Assembly (NCBI RefSeq): GCF_001571285.1
Contig: NZ_BCTM01000004.1
Coordinates: forward strand, 97,123-161,122
DNA length: 64,000 nt
Direction of reading: 5' to 3'
From: Kluyvera cryocrescens NBRC 102467
Lineage (GTDB): Bacteria > Pseudomonadota > Gammaproteobacteria > Enterobacterales > Enterobacteriaceae
The notes below the pieces were generated by a model. The model saw only the letters and a list, made by a program, of their open reading frames with translations, was not told the origin of the DNA and did no database searches. Of this stretch, positions 7,859 to 16,435 are shown piece after piece. Numbering within the stretch: the first letter of the stretch is position 1; each line of letters opens with the position of its first letter. Position numbers and translations under genes: made by a program.

Positions 7859-9946
7859 TCACGCAACGTGAAAGGCACCGTGTCCGGGGCGGTTATCGAC
7901 CGCCACCCGGCACGGTTCGCCCTGATGGAAGTGGATCCACAGAACGGTCTGTTCCGGCGAGTGCTGCTCAACCACTATCTTGTCCACGTTTCCTCGCGCC
8001 TGACGCGAAATCTCCCGCGATTCATCAAATTCTCCGTGACACTCAAGGATGCTGGCAAAAAGGGTGCTTTGTGCCCGAGTACGCACAATCCATGCTGGCT
8101 CTTCACGCAAATTGAAGGCCGGGTCGCTGGCTCCGGTTCGCGCGATAATCAGCTCGCCTTGCTGCGGCAGCACGCTGGTAAGGGTATAAAAACTGTCGTG
8201 TGCCAGCCAACTGAGCTGCATGTTCTGTTGTGCTGGAAGCTGTGCGCTCGCGCAGCGCCACAGATGCTGATAACCGGAAGAATCTCCCAGCGGCGCGCGT
8301 GCGGATGGGGTGTCGAGCGGTAGGCTACTGTGGATGATTTGCCCCAGCGTATGCAGGCAATAGTCATACTGATGAGCGGTAGCGCTGTTGACTGCGAACA
8401 GATCGACCAGCAGCGGTTGTTCGCACTGTGGCAGTTCGAGCAGCAGCACCGTGCGCTGCTGATGCACGCCGGGCCAGTAGTCCTCGATAACGGCGCTCAT
8501 GGCCTGATGCGGGCCATCGCCGCGAAACATCTGCGTTTTACCATGGCGCGCCGCGGCTCGCTCTTTATCGCCCAGATTCTGACAGCCTTCATCGACAACC
8601 ACCGTATTGTGGGCAACCGTCTGTTTGGCATAGCTGTTATTCTCAGGAACATAGCGCCCACCAAATTTCGGTTCGACGTTGACCCAGCGGGCAAAGCCGT
8701 AGTCCTGGAGGATTTCCACACCGCGGGTGAAATAGCTTAAGTGCAGTCCGTCAAAATGGCCGTGGTTGAGCGCGCTGTGCATCCCGGCGATGTTGCCGTG
8801 TCCTCCCCACCACATCATGGCCATACTTTCGAGTTGACCGGCAGGCTGCGTGCGCAGAATCCCGCCGGCGCCGCGTTCGCCTAAAACCCCATCGCGGAAG
8901 AGCTGCGAACGGCGCGCTGTCTCAGCGTGATGTTCATCGCTGCTCAATTCCAGCGCACCCCGACACGGCCAGCATTGCTGCTGATAGTGGGCCAGCACCG
9001 AGAGTTGCGGCGAAGCACCGTAGTGCTGGCGGCAAAGGCTGACTGCCATCAGCGCGCCCTCGTCGCGCAAATTCATACTTTTTGAGGCGTCATTGAGCGC
9101 GGGCAAGGTTCCATCGGGAAAGGCCATGTCAAACAGGGTAAAGCAGGCTCTGTGGATCAAGCGATCCCGATAGTCCCAGATGTTTAACTCGGGCTGATAG
9201 CGGTCGATAGCCGCGGCCAGCAGCAGCAGCGGGCGCAGCGCAAATCGCTGGTAGTAGAGCCCTTCAATATAGTAGCCATCGCTGGAAAATAGCTGGTCGA
9301 GCTGGGCGTAGAATCCTCCGCTGATATCGTCATGCAGTCGTCCATGCAAAGCCACCTCCACCCATTCCGGATGACCGGTTACATAGCCGCAAATCGCAAT
9401 GGCGGCGACTGACCACATGCCGTGGTTATGGACAATATCAAAGGTGGTGCTGTGGACGGTTAAGGCCTCTTGTACCATCAAACAGAGCAGATTGGATTCG
9501 ATATGATCGCGCATTTCCGGGCTTGCCGAACCTTTCACACAGTGCCAGGCGGCGGCCGCATAGAGTAAGAACATATCTTCGTTGAGCGTCTGGTGAAACA
9601 GTCTGCCCGGCGGGTTGCTGTCGCGGCTGGTGGCGTTGCCGAGGGTGGGGTAGATATCGGCATAGCCACTGAGCAGCGCCAGTACGGCATCCCGGCAGCG
9701 CTCGTCACCGTTTAGCAGCCAGTGCAGGCCCGCTAAATCCATCATTTGATAATTCAGCTTATGCTGCGCATGCTCCGGGCCACCTCCTTCGCCGTGGCCT
9801 GGGATCCATAATGGCCGCTGCAACCACGCCTCTAGCTGGCGTTGCTGTCGGTGTAACGTATTGCCGGGCAGGGTACGACGATTGAGGTGGGTACGCAGGT
9901 CGGCAATATCCTGGTGCGAAAGGAAAAGCGAGCTATCGGGCGTCAT
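7859..9946 (-). CDS. Oligoalginate lyase, polysaccharide lyase family 17 type
   Basis: A 695-residue enzyme with an N-terminal alginate-lyase alpha/alpha toroid and a C-terminal heparinase II/III-like beta domain, the architecture of PL17 exo-lyases such as Alg17C. Predicted catalytic residues are visible: the Asn174-His175 pair in IVHNHGMWSV, Tyr231/Tyr232 in EGLYYQRFA, and the NNSYAKQTVAHNT segment (Tyr439, His446). The HFDGLHL motif near 398-403 is also present. PL17 enzymes release unsaturated monouronate from short alginate oligomers by beta-elimination. There is no signal peptide, so it should act in the cytoplasm on imported oligomers. The start has a GGAG Shine-Dalgarno. The nearest alternatives are PL15 or another heparinase-like lyase, but the SDR beside it favours alginate. 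Confidence 0.83.
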   Translation of the reverse strand: MTPDSSLFLSHQDIADLRTHLNRRTLPGNTLHRQQRQLEAWLQRPLWIPGHGEGGGPEHAQHKLNYQMMDLAGLHWLLNGDERCRDAVLALLSGYADIYPTLGNATSRDSNPPGRLFHQTLNEDMFLLYAAAAWHCVKGSASPEMRDHIESNLLCLMVQEALTVHSTTFDIVHNHGMWSVAAIAICGYVTGHPEWVEVALHGRLHDDISGGFYAQLDQLFSSDGYYIEGLYYQRFALRPLLLLAAAIDRYQPELNIWDYRDRLIHRACFTLFDMAFPDGTLPALNDASKSMNLRDEGALMAVSLCRQHYGASPQLSVLAHYQQQCWPCRGALELSSDEHHAETARRSQLFRDGVLGERGAGGILRTQPAGQLESMAMMWWGGHGNIAGMHSALNHGHFDGLHLSYFTRGVEILQDYGFARWVNVEPKFGGRYVPENNSYAKQTVAHNTVVVDEGCQNLGDKERAAARHGKTQMFRGDGPHQAMSAVIEDYWPGVHQQRTVLLLELPQCEQPLLVDLFAVNSATAHQYDYCLHTLGQIIHSSLPLDTPSARAPLGDSSGYQHLWRCASAQLPAQQNMQLSWLAHDSFYTLTSVLPQQGELIIARTGASDPAFNLREEPAWIVRTRAQSTLFASILECHGEFDESREISRQARGNVDKIVVEQHSPEQTVLWIHFHQGEPCRVAVDNRPGHGAFHVA

Positions 9947-9966
9947 CAGACATCTCCGCTATGTTT

Positions 9967-9981
9967 ATTAGTATGACTATT
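9967..9981. promoter_or_regulatory. Predicted GntR operator, copy 3 (before the lyase)
   Basis: ATTAGT-ATG-ACTATT has one mismatch from the palindrome. It lies 21 bp upstream of the lyase start codon, over the likely promoter or early leader. Confidence 0.65.
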
Positions 9982-10062
9982 AAAATCAAATAATAAACAG
10001 ACTGTCTAGATTTCAGCCATTTTTTTGGCGTTACTTGCATGCTGGTTCACAAAATAAATACT

Positions 10063-10077
10063 ATTAGTCATACTATA
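10063..10077. promoter_or_regulatory. Predicted GntR operator, copy 4
   Basis: ATTAGT-CAT-ACTATA, which reads TATAGT-ATG-ACTAAT on the minus strand, has two mismatches from the palindrome. It is centred 96 bp from copy 3, so the lyase promoter is flanked by a pair of sites, as in the symporter/gntR region. Confidence 0.6.
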
Positions 10078-10085
10078 TGAAGCGA

Positions 10086-10110
10086 CAGGGGCTACCGTGA
10101 GTAGCCCCTG
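10086..10110 (-). terminator. Stem-loop after the TRAP operon
   Basis: A perfect 10-bp stem (CAGGGGCTAC / GTAGCCCCTG, loop CGTGA) lies 4 bases beyond the dctM stop. The minus-strand continuation (TCGCTTCATA) is not a T-run, so read-through into the lyase gene is possible. Confidence 0.6.
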
Positions 10111-10114
10111 GCAA

Positions 10115-11401
10115 TTACAGTACGCCGAAGAATTTAGGCAGGAACAATGAGATAGCGGGGATATAGGTCACCAGCATCAGCACCAGGAGCAGAACGGCGT
10201 AGAAGGGCAGCATTGCTTTCACCACCTGCTCAATCTTCTGCTTACTGACGGCGCTGGCGACAAACAGCACCGAGCCGACCGGCGGGGTGATTAAGCCAAT
10301 TCCCAGGTTAACCAGCATGATCATGCCGAAGTGTACCGGGTCGATACCCAAGGCGTTGGTCACCGGCAGCAGTACCGGGGTAAGGATCAAAATCAGCGGT
10401 GCCATATCCATCAGCGTCCCGATAAGCAACAGCATGATGTTAATGCACATCAGGATGACGTACTTATTATCGGAGATGCTGGTGAAGGCCTCGGTGATGC
10501 GCATCGGTAGCTGCATGTAGGTCATGATGGCACCGAATGCAGCGGCAAAGCCGATAAGGATCATCACGATAGTGACGGTTTTTACCGTGCGGTACATCAG
10601 TTTTGGCAGTTCGGACCATTTGTAATCACGGTAGATAAACATGGTCACAAAGAACGACCACAGGCAGGCAATCGCCGCAGATTCGGTGGCGGTGAAAATG
10701 CCGGAGAGGATGCCGCCCATGATGATCACTACGGTCATCAATCCCCACAGGGTATCGACGAAAATCTTTAGCGCCTGGCGAAACGGCACGCGCTCGCCTT
10801 TCGGGTAGCCGCGCTTATGGGCAAAGCCCACGCACATCACCATCAGGGTAAAGCTCAGCAGCAGGCCCGGCAGAATGCCGGCGATAAACAGGGCGGCAAT
10901 GGAAACCGTCCCGCCGGTGGCTAGCGAATAGATGACCGAGTTATGGCTGGGCGGCGTCAGGATCGCCTGCACCGAACCGCTGGCGGTGACCGCCGCGGCG
11001 AAATCGCGCGGGTAGCCTTTTTTGTCCATCTCCGGGATCATGACGGAACCAATGGAGGCGGTATCCGCCACCGACGAGCCGGAAATCGCGCCGAAGAAAG
11101 TTGAGGCCACAATGTTGACCAGCGACAGCCCACCGCGAATAAAGCCAACAAAGATATAGGCGAAGTTAACCAGTCGGCGGGCAATGCCGCCCTCCGCCAT
11201 AATCGCCCCGGCCAGAATGAAGAACGGAATGGCCAGTAGTGAGAATTTATTGACCCCATTGGTCAACTGAATCATCACGGCTTCCAGCGGGATATCGATA
11301 TACCACGCGCCAACGATGGCGCTAATGCCCACCGCGAAGGCTACGGGCACCCCAATGGCTAACATGATAGCTAGCGTAAAGACGAGAATAAATGCATCCA
11401 T
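10115..11401 (-). CDS. TRAP transporter large permease (DctM family)
   Basis: A 428-residue membrane protein with about 12 hydrophobic segments and DctM landmarks: FFILAGAIMAEGGIARRLVNF near the N-terminus, FFGAISGSSVADTASIG, and the C-terminal NLGIGLITPPVGSVLFVAS. It is the sodium-coupled translocation subunit of a tripartite TRAP importer. I chose ATG 11401 (Shine-Dalgarno AAGGAAAGCAG); the longer reading frame back to 11548 runs through the end of dctQ and has no membrane signal. It is the last gene of the dctP-Q-M order and lies 168 bp from the lyase gene. Its substrate, inferred from context, is an unsaturated uronate or short oligoalginate. Confidence 0.9.
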   Translation of the reverse strand: MDAFILVFTLAIMLAIGVPVAFAVGISAIVGAWYIDIPLEAVMIQLTNGVNKFSLLAIPFFILAGAIMAEGGIARRLVNFAYIFVGFIRGGLSLVNIVASTFFGAISGSSVADTASIGSVMIPEMDKKGYPRDFAAAVTASGSVQAILTPPSHNSVIYSLATGGTVSIAALFIAGILPGLLLSFTLMVMCVGFAHKRGYPKGERVPFRQALKIFVDTLWGLMTVVIIMGGILSGIFTATESAAIACLWSFFVTMFIYRDYKWSELPKLMYRTVKTVTIVMILIGFAAAFGAIMTYMQLPMRITEAFTSISDNKYVILMCINIMLLLIGTLMDMAPLILILTPVLLPVTNALGIDPVHFGMIMLVNLGIGLITPPVGSVLFVASAVSKQKIEQVVKAMLPFYAVLLLVLMLVTYIPAISLFLPKFFGVL

Positions 11402-11429
11402 CTGCTTTCCTTTTCTCAACAAGTGGGGA

Positions 11430-11939
11430 TTAACTGCTAGAACCCTGGATGACGATAGGGCGTTGATACTGCGGGCCGCGCCAGAGTTTTTCGATGATGA
11501 AAAGCAGGGTGATGGCGGATCCAATCGGCAGCGGCAGATAGTTTTCACCGGCGGTAAGCAGCGGGAATTCCGCTACCGGCTGTTCCCACAGCTCGTAGCA
11601 CAGCAGGCTGCCATACCAGAGAATAAACAGACTGATGGCCATCATGGTGATATCCGCCAGAATCAGGCAGACGCGACGCGCGCCTTCACTCAGGCGATCG
11701 GTGACCATACTGACCGCGATATGCGAACCGGCGCGATAGCTGACGGCTGCGCCGATAAAGGTAAAGGTCACCATGCATAAAATCGCCACCGGCTCAGGCC
11801 AGGAGAGCGCGCTGTTCATGACGTAGCGAGCGAAAATACCGACAGGAATGACAGCCACCATAAGCAATAGCGCCAGCCCGGCAACCCACATGGAAAGACG
11901 ATAGATAAAATCCATGATTGATGAATAGCGTTCATCCAT
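11430..11939 (-). CDS. TRAP transporter small permease (DctQ family)
   Basis: A 169-residue membrane protein with four predicted transmembrane helices, the usual size and topology of DctQ. The family-like ALSWPEPVAILCMVTFTFIG stretch follows the first helix. It pairs with the large permease encoded 28 bp downstream. The ATG at 11939 has a GAGG Shine-Dalgarno 8 bases upstream; an internal ATG at 11915 is less well placed. The C-terminus is short and cytoplasmic. Confidence 0.88.
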   Translation of the reverse strand: MDERYSSIMDFIYRLSMWVAGLALLLMVAVIPVGIFARYVMNSALSWPEPVAILCMVTFTFIGAAVSYRAGSHIAVSMVTDRLSEGARRVCLILADITMMAISLFILWYGSLLCYELWEQPVAEFPLLTAGENYLPLPIGSAITLLFIIEKLWRGPQYQRPIVIQGSSS

Positions 11940-12001
11940 AAGCGTAACCTCGAATTAATACACCGATTCGGGCGAGTGAAGGAGAGCACTCGCCCGAAGT
12001 A

Positions 12002-12979
12002 TTACTTCACGTCCTGAATTTTCTGGATCAGTTCCTGGTGGTCTTTACCGTATTTATCACGCACTGGCTGGGTGGCAGTATAAAAATATGCGGTATCGAT
12101 ATTATGGAACTGGACACCGTTGGCTTTCATGGTGTCGAGCGATTTTTCATTATAGGCTTGCCATAGCTCGCGCTGCTCGGTTTGAGCTTCTTTGGCGAGT
12201 CGCAATATAAGCTGCTGGTCTTCTTTTTTTAGCTTGTCCCATTTTGATTTAGAAAATAAGAACAGTTCAGGAATAATAAAATGCTTACTCCAGGTGTAGT
12301 TTTTAGCCACCGGTAAATAGTTGTGGGCGACAAAGGTTGGCGGATTATTTTCAGTGCCATCAATCACGCCGGTTTGCATGCCGCTGAAGACTTCACTGGT
12401 GCCCATCGCCACGGCATTTGCCCCCATCGCCTTCAGGGTATCCAGCGCCACTGGGCTGGTTTGTACGCGAATCTTCATCCCCTTAAGGTCATCTGCTTTG
12501 ACCACCGGCTCTTTGGTGATCAGGTTACGGGTCCCGGCATCCATCCAGCCAAGAAAGACCAGCCGTGATTTGCTGTTTGCGGTGAGACGGTCGCCAATCT
12601 CTTTGCCAATCATCCCGTCCAGCACCTGGTGCATGTGGTTTTCATCGCGGAAGATATAGGGCAGCGTAAAGACGTTAATTTCCGGTAAAATGGCGGCAAC
12701 CGGGGCCATAGAGACGCGAATAATATCAATAGCGCCGAGCTGTGCCTGCTCAATCATCTGTTTTTCATCACCCAGCACGCCGCCGGGGAAGGTTTTGATA
12801 TCCAGACGGCCCTCGGTGGCCGCACTGAGTTTTTCCCCCATATGCTTGACGGCGACCACGTTGGGGTAGTCCGCTGGATGAACGTCTGCCGCGCGTAGGG
12901 TTTGGGCGAGAGCAGAACTGGCGGTGAATAAGAGCGTTGAACTAATGCACAAATTTAACAGGGTTTTCGTCAGCTTCAT
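12002..12979 (-). CDS. TRAP transporter periplasmic binding protein (DctP family)
   Basis: A 325-residue secreted solute receptor. A signal peptide (cut near ALAQ-TL) is followed by DctP-fold landmarks. The key arginine that salt-bridges the substrate carboxylate lies in KGMKIRVQTSP. GTSEVFSGMQTGVIDGTENN is the classic motif near residue 200. This family captures sugar acids and other carboxylates, which fits a uronate product of alginate. The start has a strong Shine-Dalgarno (GGAGAAGGAAA). It is the first gene of dctPQM. No copy of the GntR palindrome lies in the 465 bp upstream, so this transcript may be controlled separately. Confidence 0.9.
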   Translation of the reverse strand: MKLTKTLLNLCISSTLLFTASSALAQTLRAADVHPADYPNVVAVKHMGEKLSAATEGRLDIKTFPGGVLGDEKQMIEQAQLGAIDIIRVSMAPVAAILPEINVFTLPYIFRDENHMHQVLDGMIGKEIGDRLTANSKSRLVFLGWMDAGTRNLITKEPVVKADDLKGMKIRVQTSPVALDTLKAMGANAVAMGTSEVFSGMQTGVIDGTENNPPTFVAHNYLPVAKNYTWSKHFIIPELFLFSKSKWDKLKKEDQQLILRLAKEAQTEQRELWQAYNEKSLDTMKANGVQFHNIDTAYFYTATQPVRDKYGKDHQELIQKIQDVK

Positions 12980-13444
12980 TTTCCTTCTCCAGACACTTAT
13001 TAATATCCATTAATAGGGGAAAAACAGAGTGATGACCGTCTGGGTTAAGTAGACGGTGAATAATGACTTTAACGATGTTACGGGGCTAGATTAATACCTG
13101 TAACAATTTATTGCGGCGACGCCGTTCACAAAAAGTCATTATATGGAGAAAAAATCGATACGATGTTTCAAAATTGCAGGTGGGTTCGTGTTATTGATAG
13201 AAAATGGGCGTTTAAAGAAAGGCTTGTGTGATTGTAGTCACCTATTTATGTTTCATTAAAAATAAAACATAAAAGGGTTAATCTATTATTTATAAGAGTG
13301 GCGTGTTTTAAAACAGAATAATAGCCCTCTTATTTCTGCTGTTAATGGGGCGTCTGCGGCGGATAGCTGCCGCCTTGTGGCAGGGCGCGCCGCCGCCTGA
13401 TGATTGCGGCTTACGCGCCCGCGTTGAGCGGTAGGATTATGGGG
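12980..13444. other. Intergenic, 465 bp, before dctP
   Basis: It should hold the minus-strand dctP promoter in its AT-rich left part. I found no ATTAGT/ACTAAT palindrome here. A GC-rich inverted repeat (GGCGG / CCGCC) near 13350-13370 could end transcription of the cyclase gene. No gene is supported. Confidence 0.5.
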
Positions 13445-14968
13445 TTAGGCCGTCTCAGCAAGGCCGCTCAGGATCTGGTTTTTACCGCTTCGCTTGGCCT
13501 GATAAAGTCGTTTATCCGCCAGACCCAGCGCCTCTTCCATGCTTAGACTGCCTTTGGCACTGACGCCGCCGCTAAACGTAACATGCAGTTTCGCTTCACG
13601 GAACCGGCGCTGGGCGCAGGTTTCACGCCATCTATCGAGAAAGGCCTGCGCTTCTTCCAGATTTATCCCCTGGAACAGTACGGCAATCTCTTCGCCGCCG
13701 TAGCGATAGAGGGTGATATTTTCCATACCGCGCAGACGCAGGCCAATATCTGACACGGTCTTTAGCACCATATCGCCGGTGGCATGGCCGTAGGTGTCAT
13801 TAATCGACTTGAAGTTATCGATGTCGATAAGAGCCACGCACAGATCGCTGGACTGCTGATGGAATTCAATGTCGTTATCAAAGGCGCGGCGATTTTTGAG
13901 TTCGGTGAGTCCGTCGGTGAGGGCCTCATTTTTGCTCACTTCCTGCTGGACGGAGGTGTTATGGATCTCCTCGTAGAGCAGTTCTTCTGCCGCTTTTTGC
14001 TCGACTGAACCGCTGCGGATGCCGTTGGCGATGCGAATGTATAGGGCGTTTAAGGAAATGCGTACCATCCACCAGCAGATAAACAACGCCAGCAGGGCGA
14101 ATATCAGACAGTAGAGCACGGGGGCACAGCGGTCATACACCAGCGCGGTCAAATCAGCGTTGCGTACTTCATGTACCAACAACCAGTCGGTATCGCCAAT
14201 CGCGCTGAAGAAATACCATCGGTCGCTATCGGGCAAATAGAAATACGGTGTTGGTTTGCTGAGCCTTAACGCCACTTCAGACAGCACCAGCGGGCTGATT
14301 TTCCCTCTTTCACTGGCCACCTGCTGACCATGTCCGTCCATAATCCATTTTTGACCAGGAAGAGGCGGGCGAGCCGAGCTTAGGATCATGGAGGTCGATT
14401 CTTCATTCAGGCGTATTGCTAACACGCCAATTTTTTCTCCATCCACGCTGTTTGCCAGCGATTTTGAGATAGTCAGCGTGCTGCTGCCGTTATCAAATAT
14501 GTCGCGACTGCTGGTGTAGTGCGCGCTGTCAAAGTCATCGCGGGTGGCTTCGGTGAACCAAATTTTATTGCGCGGATCGGTGTCGCTTTTTGTGCTGTTG
14601 TTGAGCATGGCGTTAGGCAGACGAATAAAGTTGCCCTGTCGGTCAGCGTAAATCAACGAACGGGCATCGGGCATGATATTAAAGCGTTCGAATAGCCAGT
14701 GACGTAACTCATCACCCTGTTCGATTTTATCCATGCCGCTGCTGGTGACCTGTCTAATCGTTTCATCCAACATGCTCTCGTACCCGGAGAGGTATTTCGC
14801 GGTATAGGCCGCCAGATTTTGCACGTAGCGAAGGTTCTGCCGCTGGTAGCCGTTTTTAACATCGTGCCACTGAATCGCCAGCATTGAGGTACAGGCAAGC
14901 GTTAAGACAATCGCCGTGATCAGAAAACAGATATTTAACGGGCGGCGGAAGTTAAGGTTCCGAATCAC
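13445..14968 (-). CDS. Diguanylate cyclase with periplasmic Cache-type sensor
   Basis: About 507 residues. A membrane helix near the N-terminus (NICFLITAIVLTLACTSML) and another near 290-310 bracket a large periplasmic region of the dCache type (ARSLIYADRQGNFIRLP, RNKIWFTEATRD). The cytoplasmic GGDEF domain makes c-di-GMP. Its active-site loop reads RYGGEEI, a GGEEF variant with Ile last, and the metal ligand Asp is in LIDIDNFKSIND. The RxxD product-inhibition site expected just before the loop is absent. I chose GTG 14968 because GGAG lies 6 bases upstream; a TTG at 14986 would lack a ribosome site. The sensed ligand is unknown, but the position beside the alginate locus is suggestive. Confidence 0.88.
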   Translation of the reverse strand: MIRNLNFRRPLNICFLITAIVLTLACTSMLAIQWHDVKNGYQRQNLRYVQNLAAYTAKYLSGYESMLDETIRQVTSSGMDKIEQGDELRHWLFERFNIMPDARSLIYADRQGNFIRLPNAMLNNSTKSDTDPRNKIWFTEATRDDFDSAHYTSSRDIFDNGSSTLTISKSLANSVDGEKIGVLAIRLNEESTSMILSSARPPLPGQKWIMDGHGQQVASERGKISPLVLSEVALRLSKPTPYFYLPDSDRWYFFSAIGDTDWLLVHEVRNADLTALVYDRCAPVLYCLIFALLALFICWWMVRISLNALYIRIANGIRSGSVEQKAAEELLYEEIHNTSVQQEVSKNEALTDGLTELKNRRAFDNDIEFHQQSSDLCVALIDIDNFKSINDTYGHATGDMVLKTVSDIGLRLRGMENITLYRYGGEEIAVLFQGINLEEAQAFLDRWRETCAQRRFREAKLHVTFSGGVSAKGSLSMEEALGLADKRLYQAKRSGKNQILSGLAETA

Positions 14969-15623
14969 AGCTTTCTCCAGAAGCAAAAATCAACAAATCC
15001 ATTCGAGCAAGAACAGTTTTTCGTGTACGGGCAGCATTGAGTAACAGAGGAAATAATAATTCCTGATTTTTCCATTCTCATTATTCTGGCGTGAACCAGA
15101 CTGCGGTTTATTGAAGGGAGCGCATGTTACAACCTGGAAATATCATTGTCAAAGACGATTGAAGTGATTCATATCGATCGTTCAAACCGATCGTAAATGA
15201 TATTAATGATAAACCAGGTAAGAACGATCGATAGTCAATGATTGATTGGTTAAAACGATCTTTATTGAATGAGGTGATGACGCTTAAATCCTTTTAAAAC
15301 AGTTCTTTAATAGTTGGATTGTGCTGCTTTATTCATCTTTCTATCAGTTGTCGAAAATCGGTTATAAATAAAAAATTTTCATCACTGATGGTATTTTCGA
15401 ATTGTATTTAAAGTCGCCTTGTGACGGCGGAAGGTATTTGTCAAAACGGAAGTGAATATTCCGCAGGATGGGGAATAACACCTTCCAGTAATAAGCTCGT
15501 GAAATATCGATATGCGATTGAATAAAATATATTTATAGAAGGTTGCGAATTTGCGGAAGAATACAATCAAGAAAAGCGAATTATGACGGCAATAGTGAAA
15601 GGAACAGAATATTGTCTGGAAGT
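14969..15623. other. Intergenic, 655 bp, AT-rich
   Basis: No gene is supported; the short frames here lack ribosome sites. It holds the cyclase promoter region and a cluster of CGATCG-type motifs (15175-15260), described separately. Confidence 0.5.
15175..15260. repeat. Cluster of CGATCG motifs upstream of the cyclase gene
   Basis: CGATCGTTC (15175-15183), CCGATCGT (15187-15194), GAACGATCG (15222-15230) and AAACGATC (15253-15260) lie within 86 bp. The first and third are inverted copies of GAACGATCG. The surroundings are AT-rich, so four near-copies of a GC-balanced motif stand out. They could be binding sites for an unidentified regulator. Confidence 0.45.
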
Positions 15624-15649
15624 GGACCCTCCGCCGTAGCGGAAGGTCC
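15624..15649 (-). terminator. Stem-loop at the end of the choline microcompartment operon
   Basis: GGACC-c-TCCGC and GCGGA-a-GGTCC form two 5-bp stems separated by a C-A mismatch, with loop CGTA, 8 bases beyond the last SMR gene. There is no T-run on the minus strand. Confidence 0.5.
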
Positions 15650-15657
15650 GTAGAGAC

Positions 15658-15987
15658 TTACATGCCGGAGAAGACGTTCATGATAATCCCGCCGCTGATA
15701 ATCAGTAGCATAGCGAAGATAGCGGGCAGGTCAGGCTTTTGCTTATAGAGGATCATCGAGCAAATGGTCACCCCGACGATACCAAAGCCACACCACAGCG
15801 AGTAGGCGACGCCCACCGGAATGGTACTCATGGCACGGGTCAGCGCGAAGTAGCACAGCGCGTAGGCGCAGACCACCAGTACCGATGGCGCCAGTTTGCT
15901 AAAACCGTTGGTCTTTTTGATCATCGACGTACCGGTGATTTCGGAACCGATAGACAGTGCCAGCCATAAAAATCCGAGATTAAACAT
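15658..15987 (-). CDS. Small multidrug resistance (SMR) protein, subunit 2 of a pair
   Basis: A 109-residue inner-membrane protein with four helices, the EmrE/SugE size and fold. The catalytic glutamate of helix 1 is in LSIGSEITGTSMIKKT, and the helix 3 motif GVAYSLWCGFGIVG is present. It is the last gene of the choline operon, 17 bp after a second SMR gene. Paired SMR genes usually form heterodimers that move cationic amines. In this operon they could handle quaternary or tertiary amines such as choline or trimethylamine; that is inference. The chromosomal mdtJI pair is an alternative identity, but the co-orientation with the microcompartment genes argues against it. Confidence 0.85.
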   Translation of the reverse strand: MFNLGFLWLALSIGSEITGTSMIKKTNGFSKLAPSVLVVCAYALCYFALTRAMSTIPVGVAYSLWCGFGIVGVTICSMILYKQKPDLPAIFAMLLIISGGIIMNVFSGM

Positions 15988-16004
15988 AGGTCATTCCTTT
16001 TCTA

Positions 16005-16415
16005 TTAGTTGGCAACGTTTTTATCGAGGGTAGAAACCGGCGTCGGCGGCGTCTCTTCCGCCTCTTCATGACCCATCTTCGAGAACAGGTTCATGATCAC
16101 AATGCCGCTGGCGATAATCGCCATTCCGATGATGGCCGCCGTATCCGGGTGCTGGCCGTAGAACGCCATCCCGAGGGTGGATACCACCAGAATACCGGTA
16201 CCGGACCACGTGGCGTAGGCCAGCCCAACCGGAATATCTTTCACCGCGCGCGACAACGAGTAATAGCACACGCAGTACAGCACGACGATCAGCGCCAGCA
16301 GCAGGGTTTTGGTTGTCCCCTCGCTGGTATCAAACATCTTAAGCGTTGAGGTAGCTGAGGTTTCCGACACGATAACCAGCAGCATCCATAGCCAGCATTT
16401 TGTTTTCGAAGACAT
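16005..16415 (-). CDS. Small multidrug resistance (SMR) protein, subunit 1 of a pair
   Basis: A 136-residue, four-helix SMR protein. The proton/substrate glutamate is in helix 1 (LLVIVSETSATSTLKM), and helix 3 has GLAYATWSGTGILVV. A C-terminal tail of about 25 residues rich in Glu, Pro and Thr extends past the usual SMR length. It lies between the flavoprotein-like gene (20 bp upstream) and the second SMR gene (17 bp downstream), so it belongs to the choline operon and likely forms a heterodimer with its neighbour. Confidence 0.85.
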   Translation of the reverse strand: MSSKTKCWLWMLLVIVSETSATSTLKMFDTSEGTTKTLLLALIVVLYCVCYYSLSRAVKDIPVGLAYATWSGTGILVVSTLGMAFYGQHPDTAAIIGMAIIASGIVIMNLFSKMGHEEAEETPPTPVSTLDKNVAN

Positions 16416-16435
16416 AATCTAAACTCCAGGGTTTA

